From Streptomyces fodineus (GTDB lineage: Bacteria; Actinomycetota; Actinomycetes; Streptomycetales; Streptomycetaceae), in contig NZ_CP017248.1 in NCBI RefSeq assembly GCF_001735805.1, forward strand, positions 5,208,001 to 5,272,000: 64,000 nt of DNA. Reading direction: 5' to 3'. A model generated the notes under the pieces. It made no database searches and was not told the DNA's origin. It saw nothing but the letters and a program-made list of their open reading frames with translations. Shown in pieces: positions 60,123 to 64,000 of the stretch. A program made the translations under genes and the position numbers. Each line of letters opens with the position of its first letter. Within the stretch, counting starts at the first letter, position 1.

Positions 60123-60407
60123 CTAGGGAGTGCGCTGGGGCGGAGGTGTGGCGCTCTGCGCAGCGACCTGCTGACCCAGCGCGATCGACTTCGCCGTGTT
60201 GGAGACGGCCTTGATGCCCAGGTAGGCGGTGGTCATGCTGCTCACGGCGGTGAACGCGGCGGTCAGGATGCCGACGATCACGGACTTGTCCCCGTCGAGC
60301 CGCCAGACGCCGAAGATCGCGACCCCGGCGATCGCGAGATTGCTGACGACGACCGCGAGCAGCCCGTATCGCGCCCGGTTCTTCTCCAGCTCGGTGTCCC
60401 CCACCAC
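60123..60407 (-). CDS. small two-span membrane protein
   Basis: 94 residues from the GTG at 60407 (GGGGGAGG upstream). Two hydrophobic helices, GLLAVVVSNLAIAGVAIFGV and IVGILTAAFTAVSSMTTAYL, joined by a short WRLDGDKS loop, then a polar Gln/Pro tail. It follows the tRNA-Phe terminator. No family recognised. Confidence 0.65.
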   Translation of the reverse strand: MVGDTELEKNRARYGLLAVVVSNLAIAGVAIFGVWRLDGDKSVIVGILTAAFTAVSSMTTAYLGIKAVSNTAKSIALGQQVAAQSATPPPQRTP

Positions 60408-60432
60408 TGCCTCCCCCAGTCCCTGAGACGAC

Positions 60433-60461
60433 GAAAGCCCCGTTCGCTGAACGGGGCTTTC
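60433..60461. terminator. tRNA-Phe terminator
   Basis: gaaagccccgttc, gct, gaacggggctttc: a 13-bp stem between tRNA-Phe and the small membrane gene. Confidence 0.85.
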
Positions 60462-60467
60462 TGGCTG

Positions 60468-60541
60468 TGGCTGGGGCCGGGGTCGAACCGGCGACCTTCC
60501 GCTTTTCAGGCGGACGCTCGTACCAACTGAGCTACCCAGCC
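60468..60541 (-). tRNA. tRNA-Phe(GAA)
   Basis: 74 nt, acceptor GGCTGGG/CCCAGCC, anticodon loop CTGAAAA (GAA), T loop GTTCGACCC, discriminator A. Confidence 0.95.
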
Positions 60542-60565
60542 ACGAGGTTTCACGTGAAACCTCAG

Positions 60566-60640
60566 CGGTCCTGACGGGATTTGAACCCGCGGCCTCCACC
60601 TTGACAGGGTGGCGAGCACTCCAAACTGCTCCACAGGACC
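60566..60640 (-). tRNA. tRNA-Asp(GTC), copy 2
   Basis: Base for base the same 75 nt as 55950-56024. It precedes tRNA-Phe, and the two are probably co-transcribed with tRNA-Glu. Confidence 0.95.
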
Positions 60641-60676
60641 AAGCGTGCGTGCAACAGTGTCGCACACGGTATTGCG

Positions 60677-60749
60677 TGCCCCCAACGGGATTCGAACCCG
60701 TGCTACCGCCTTGAAAGGGCGGCGTCCTAGGCCGCTAGACGATGAGGGC
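60677..60749 (-). tRNA. tRNA-Glu(TTC)
   Basis: 73 nt, acceptor GCCCTCA/TGGGGGC with one G-T pair, anticodon loop CTTTCAA (TTC), T loop GTTCGAATC, discriminator A. Confidence 0.95.
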
Positions 60750-60829
60750 TATCGGCCCGCCTGGGCGCTTCTCAGCGCGTCGGGGACGTGAGAAGCATAT
60801 GGGATGGCGGGGAGTATCGCCAAAACGGT

Positions 60830-62452
60830 TTACGGCGAGGGGGTCGACGAGGTGGAGGGGGAGGGGGACGAGGCGCCCGGGGAAGGCGCGGTCTTCGGTC
60901 GGTTCTCGTCCGCCAGATGGCGGCTGACCTCGGCCGTCGTCTCGCCGAGTCCGCCCAGTTTGATCGCGTCCCAGGCCTGGAGGCGGTGGTTGCCGCGGCC
61001 GAGGTAGAGGATCGACGCCTCGATCGGGGCGGGGTACTCGCGCTCCACCGCCCGCAGCCCGCTTCCGCCCGTGGAGCCCTCCATGCGCAGCCGGGTGCCG
61101 TAGGGCAGCAGTTCGTCCCCTTCGTGGTGCAGATGGCCGCACAGCACCAGTGGCACCTCGCCGTCCGTCTCGCGGGCCGCGACCGGCTCGTGGGCGACGG
61201 CGATGTCGACCGGGGCGTGCCGGGCCTTCTGGTCGCGCAGGGCGCTGGCCAGCCGGTCGCCCGCCAGCCGCTCGGCCGCGTCGCCTCCGGGCGCCACCGA
61301 GCGGTCGGGGGTGAACTGCGGGTCGCCGATGCCGGCGAAGCGCAGGCCGGCGACCGTCTGGGCCCGGCCGTCGTCCAGGACGTGCACGTTCTTCATCCGC
61401 TCCAGATAGCGCTGGGTGGTCCGGGAGTCGTGGTTGCCCCGCACCCAGACGTACGGCACCCCCAGGTCCCGGATCGGGTCCAGGAAGCCGTTCTCGGCCG
61501 CTATGCCGTGGTCCATCGTATCGCCGGAGTCGACGATCACGTTCACCTTGTACTGCTCCACCAGCGAGGCGATGATCTTCCAGCTCGCCGGGTTGAGGTG
61601 GATGTCCGAGACGTGCAGGACCCGGATGGTGGAGGGGTCCGGCTGGTAGGCCGGGAGCGTGGAGGTGACGTCGTAGAGCTTCGTCACATTGGTCACCAGG
61701 CGGGCCAGTTCCTTCTGGTAGACGTCGAAGTCGGTGACGATGCTGCGCGCGTTGCCGACCACCGCCGGCGCCGAGCTGAGCAGGCCGGAGAACTTCGGTT
61801 CCAGGACCGACTTCGGGTTCCAGGTGGCGTACGCGCTCGCCCCTGACGCCGCCAGCAGCGTCAGGGCGAGGCCGCCGGCGGTCAGAGCCCGGCGGGGGCT
61901 GCGGTAGACGGCGAGGCCGAGGGTCGTGGCTCCGGCGACGACGGCGGCACAGGAGCGTACGGCCAGGTCCAGGGTGCCGTGCTCGACATCCTTGGCGACC
62001 TCGGTCTGGAGGCCGGAGATCCGCTCCGGGTGGTCGACCAGGGCCTGGGAGCGGAGCGGGTCGAGCTGGTCGACGTTCACGTCCAGGCGGACGGGGGCCA
62101 CATGGCTGTCCAGGGTGAGCGCGCCCAGCGGCGAGATGTTGATCTTCGTGCCGCCGCTGAGGGAGGGGCGCAGTGCCATCGTCGTGTTCATGGGCCCGAC
62201 CGGGGCCCGTACGTTTCCGACGATCAGCAGGCCCAGCCAGGCGCCGACCAGCACGACGGCCGTGAGGCCGAGGGCCTGGAGCCAGGGGCGGGGCCGGGCG
62301 GCGAGTTCCGGGGTGGCCGGTTGCGGGGCGGGGAGCGGGCGGATGGCGCGGCGGGCGGTGCGCGGACGGCTCGTCGTGCTGCGCAGGCGGTTCGTCGTGG
62401 TGCGCAGACGGCTCGTCAGCGTGCGGAGGGCTGCGACGGGGACGCGGACCAT
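60830..62452 (-). CDS. membrane-anchored metallophosphoesterase
   Basis: 540 residues. A basic, Thr/Arg-rich N-terminus, a first membrane helix (about 58-80), a domain facing outside and two more hydrophobic segments near 165-210. The calcineurin-like phosphoesterase domain then follows: DxH in VLHVSDIHLNP, GDxxD-type IVDSGDTMDH, GNHD in VRGNHDSRTT, an AHEP motif and GHxH in LCGHLHHEGD, which together bind two metals. The C-terminus is a Ser/Pro tail. The ATG at 62452 has no clear SD and the start is uncertain. Confidence 0.8.
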   Translation of the reverse strand: MVRVPVAALRTLTSRLRTTTNRLRSTTSRPRTARRAIRPLPAPQPATPELAARPRPWLQALGLTAVVLVGAWLGLLIVGNVRAPVGPMNTTMALRPSLSGGTKINISPLGALTLDSHVAPVRLDVNVDQLDPLRSQALVDHPERISGLQTEVAKDVEHGTLDLAVRSCAAVVAGATTLGLAVYRSPRRALTAGGLALTLLAASGASAYATWNPKSVLEPKFSGLLSSAPAVVGNARSIVTDFDVYQKELARLVTNVTKLYDVTSTLPAYQPDPSTIRVLHVSDIHLNPASWKIIASLVEQYKVNVIVDSGDTMDHGIAAENGFLDPIRDLGVPYVWVRGNHDSRTTQRYLERMKNVHVLDDGRAQTVAGLRFAGIGDPQFTPDRSVAPGGDAAERLAGDRLASALRDQKARHAPVDIAVAHEPVAARETDGEVPLVLCGHLHHEGDELLPYGTRLRMEGSTGGSGLRAVEREYPAPIEASILYLGRGNHRLQAWDAIKLGGLGETTAEVSRHLADENRPKTAPSPGASSPSPSTSSTPSP

Positions 62453-62544
62453 TGGTGCCGTATGCCCAAGTCCGGGGGTGGATATGCGGTGCCGCACCGC
62501 TCTCGTACGGGTCGTACGGGGCCCCTGTACCGGACAATGACCGT

Positions 62545-62895
62545 GTGCTGGAGATGACGCGCGAGGAGTTCGAGGAGCTGGTCGCCGAGGCGCTCGACCG
62601 GATCCCGCCGGAGCTGACGCGGCTCATGGACAACGTGGCGGTGTTCGTGGAGGACGAACCGCCCGCCGACGACCCCGAGCTGCTCGGCCTGTACGAGGGC
62701 ACGCCCCTGACCGACCGGGGCGAGTGGTACGCGGGCGTGCTGCCGGACCGGATCACCATCTACCGCGGGCCGACGCTGAGACTGTGCGACAGCCGCGCCG
62801 ACGTCGTCGCGGAGACCGAGGTGACCGTGGTCCACGAGATCGCCCACCACTTCGGCATCGACGACGCCCGGTTGCACGGGCTCGGGTACGGGTGA
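62545..62895 (+). CDS. minimal zincin metallopeptidase family protein
   Basis: 116 residues from the GTG at 62545; ATG 62554 is an alternative. Conserved EMTREEFEELVAEALDRIPP, then YRGPTLRLC and the active-site helix VVHEIAHHFGIDDARLHGLGY, whose HExxHxxGxxD supplies three zinc ligands. It is the smallest kind of zincin; its physiological substrate is unknown. It diverges from the phosphoesterase gene over about 90 bp. Confidence 0.8.
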   Translation: MLEMTREEFEELVAEALDRIPPELTRLMDNVAVFVEDEPPADDPELLGLYEGTPLTDRGEWYAGVLPDRITIYRGPTLRLCDSRADVVAETEVTVVHEIAHHFGIDDARLHGLGYG

Positions 62896-63256
62896 GGGGC
62901 CGCGCCGAGACGGACGCCCGGGCGGGGGCGGCTGGGTGGAGCCCGCGAGTGGCCGGGTTGCCGGGTTGGCTGGGCGCCGGTGGAGCTGTGGCCAGGCGGT
63001 GGCCCAGTGCGCACGCTGGGCGCCGGTGTGCGTGCGGCTGGGTGGCGTGCGGCTAGGCGCCGGTACGCGGGCGGCTGTGGCTGGGCGGGGTGGGCCCGTG
63101 TGGCTCGGCCGGGGTGTGGGCGGAGCGGTGTGAGGTGTGTGGTTGGGGTGTGGGGGCTGTTCAGGTAGGTGTCGATGGCGGCGGGGCGCGTGTCTTCTTG
63201 TGGGCGGGGGGAGTTGGGGAGGTTGACTTCTTTCCTTGCCTACGGAGGTGGCCGCC
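62896..63256. repeat. low-complexity GC-rich spacer with degenerate repeats
   Basis: About 360 bp without a gene. gctgggcgccggtg occurs exactly at 62969-62982 and 63015-63028 and with a change at about 63052-63065, in a field of ggctgtggctgggcgggg-like sequence. GGAGG at 63244-63248 is the ribosome site of the next gene. Confidence 0.5.
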
Positions 63257-63778
63257 GTGCGCCCCTTGTCCGTACCCGTCCGGCTCACCGTCACGGTGCT
63301 GGCCCTCGCCGCTGCCGCCGGTTGTGTGAACGTGGGTGACGACGCGGGCCCGGCCAGGCCCTCGCACTCGGCGGGGCAGCGCGGCGGCGAGGCGCCCGAC
63401 GGCGGCCCGTTCCACGGCGCCGGCAGCCTCGGCGGTCACGACGGCAGGGCGGACGGCAAACACGAGCACGACCGCAAGGCGAAGCGGGGCGAGGAGTCGC
63501 CCTCCGCGTCGGCCACCCCGTCCGGCGCGGCCAGCGCGCCCGCGGCCCCGGCGAACCCCGGCAGGCCCGGGCGGACCGTCGACCCCGGGAACCCCGGCCC
63601 GACCGAGGTCCCGCCGCCCCCGCCGACCACCTCCGCCCCGCCCGAGCCGCCGGCCTCCACCCCGCCCCCGGCGACCTCGGCGCCCCCGTCGGCCGAGCCG
63701 TCCTCCTCGGCGCACGCGGAGACCGGACCGCAGCTGGTCCAGCGCGAGCCGGCGCCCACGGCCGGGATGCCGGCGTGA
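63257..63778 (+). CDS. proline-rich lipoprotein
   Basis: 173 residues from the GTG at 63257. Signal sequence VRLTVTVLALAAAAGC with the lipid-accepting Cys near residue 21. A charged His/Asp/Lys-rich stretch follows, then a long Pro/Ala/Ser/Thr tract that would span or decorate the wall, with a short C-terminus. No catalytic domain. Probably a structural or adhesive surface lipoprotein. Confidence 0.65.
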   Translation: MRPLSVPVRLTVTVLALAAAAGCVNVGDDAGPARPSHSAGQRGGEAPDGGPFHGAGSLGGHDGRADGKHEHDRKAKRGEESPSASATPSGAASAPAAPANPGRPGRTVDPGNPGPTEVPPPPPTTSAPPEPPASTPPPATSAPPSAEPSSSAHAETGPQLVQREPAPTAGMPA

Positions 63779-64000
63779 CCGGCCCGCATCCTGGAGCCGA
63801 CCTGCGGTTATGAGTCTCGGTTTGCCTTCAGGGGTGGTGGGTGCGTATGGTGGTAGATCGTTTGATCCCATTTGCCCGGCGCCACCACAGAGCGCGCCGT
63901 GTGGCGCGTACTCTCCCTTGCCGTGGCGGACCGCATTGAGGCGGTCGTGAGCGAATCACGGAGTTGACGGGCGCGTGCCGACGAGACTCCGGAAGGTTTC
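63779..64000. other. region at the right edge, probably upstream of a gene outside the window
   Basis: No gene is supported. AT-richer blocks (gtatggtggtagatcgtttgatcc, about 63845-63868) and a gagttgacgggcg stretch could belong to a promoter of a plus-strand gene that starts beyond 64000. Confidence 0.4.

Overview
The window is high-GC actinobacterial chromosome, almost certainly Streptomyces. The evidence is the gene set and order on the right: the SRP RNA, then dnaX, purD, purC, lsr2, purS-purQ-purL, purF, purM, valine dehydrogenase, bldC and an HrpA-type helicase. GTG starts are common, start/stop overlaps are frequent, and secreted and lipoprotein genes are abundant. I see no insertion sequence and no CRISPR array.

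Layout. Positions 1-1076 are chromosome and hold the end of a secreted-protein gene and a terminator. Positions 1077-30170 are an integrated mobile element of about 29 kb. It sits in the 3' half of a serine tRNA gene: the intact tRNA-Ser(GGA) lies at the right end (30118-30202), and an exact 54-bp copy of its 3' half (1077-1130) marks the left end. From 30203 onward the sequence is core chromosome.

Element. The backbone lies at 16.2-25.6 kb: a MobA-type relaxase with MobC, a DUF2637 membrane protein, a DnaB/RepA-type helicase, an XRE regulator, an excisionase and a tyrosine integrase. No FtsK-like Tra pump is present, so the element looks mobilizable rather than self-transmissible. Cargo fills both arms. 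The left arm (1.3-16.1 kb) carries a minus-strand operon that borrows peptidoglycan-precursor enzymes: a DapF-like epimerase, a D-Ala-D-Ala-ligase-like ATP-grasp enzyme, a C39-type cysteine peptidase and an isolated MurF C-terminal domain. Upstream are a frame-broken Nudix-like gene, DUF6415, XRE/DUF5753 and DUF6879 genes. Next come two tiny paralogous proteins made of DnaJ-type CxxCxGxG zinc motifs, a secreted papain-fold candidate, an HTH-membrane-sensor protein, a relaxase remnant, a large nSTAND/WD40 ATPase and two secreted proteins. The right arm (25.7-30.0 kb) carries small zinc-ribbon and membrane proteins, a PadR/HAAS pair and a locus with a CoiA-like nuclease next to the attachment site.

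Core region. De novo purine synthesis genes are spread over 33-51.6 kb (purD, purC, purSQL, purF, purM). Between them lie a DesK-type two-component system with a drug-type ABC exporter (39.2-42.9 kb, bracketed by two identical tRNA-Gly genes with matching terminators), the nucleoid protein Lsr2, and single genes of metabolism and envelope. The developmental regulator bldC follows a gap of about 540 bp with a palindrome and a possible small ORF. hrpA and a small membrane protein lie between two identical tRNA-Asp genes, and tRNA-Phe and tRNA-Glu complete that cluster. The right edge has a metallophosphoesterase, a minimal zincin metallopeptidase and a proline-rich lipoprotein.

The most novel material is the cargo: the DapF/Ddl/C39/MurF-domain operon, the CxxCxGxG mini-protein pair, the CoiA-like nuclease locus and the nSTAND/WD40 protein. 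Functions given for these are inferences from domain content and position.
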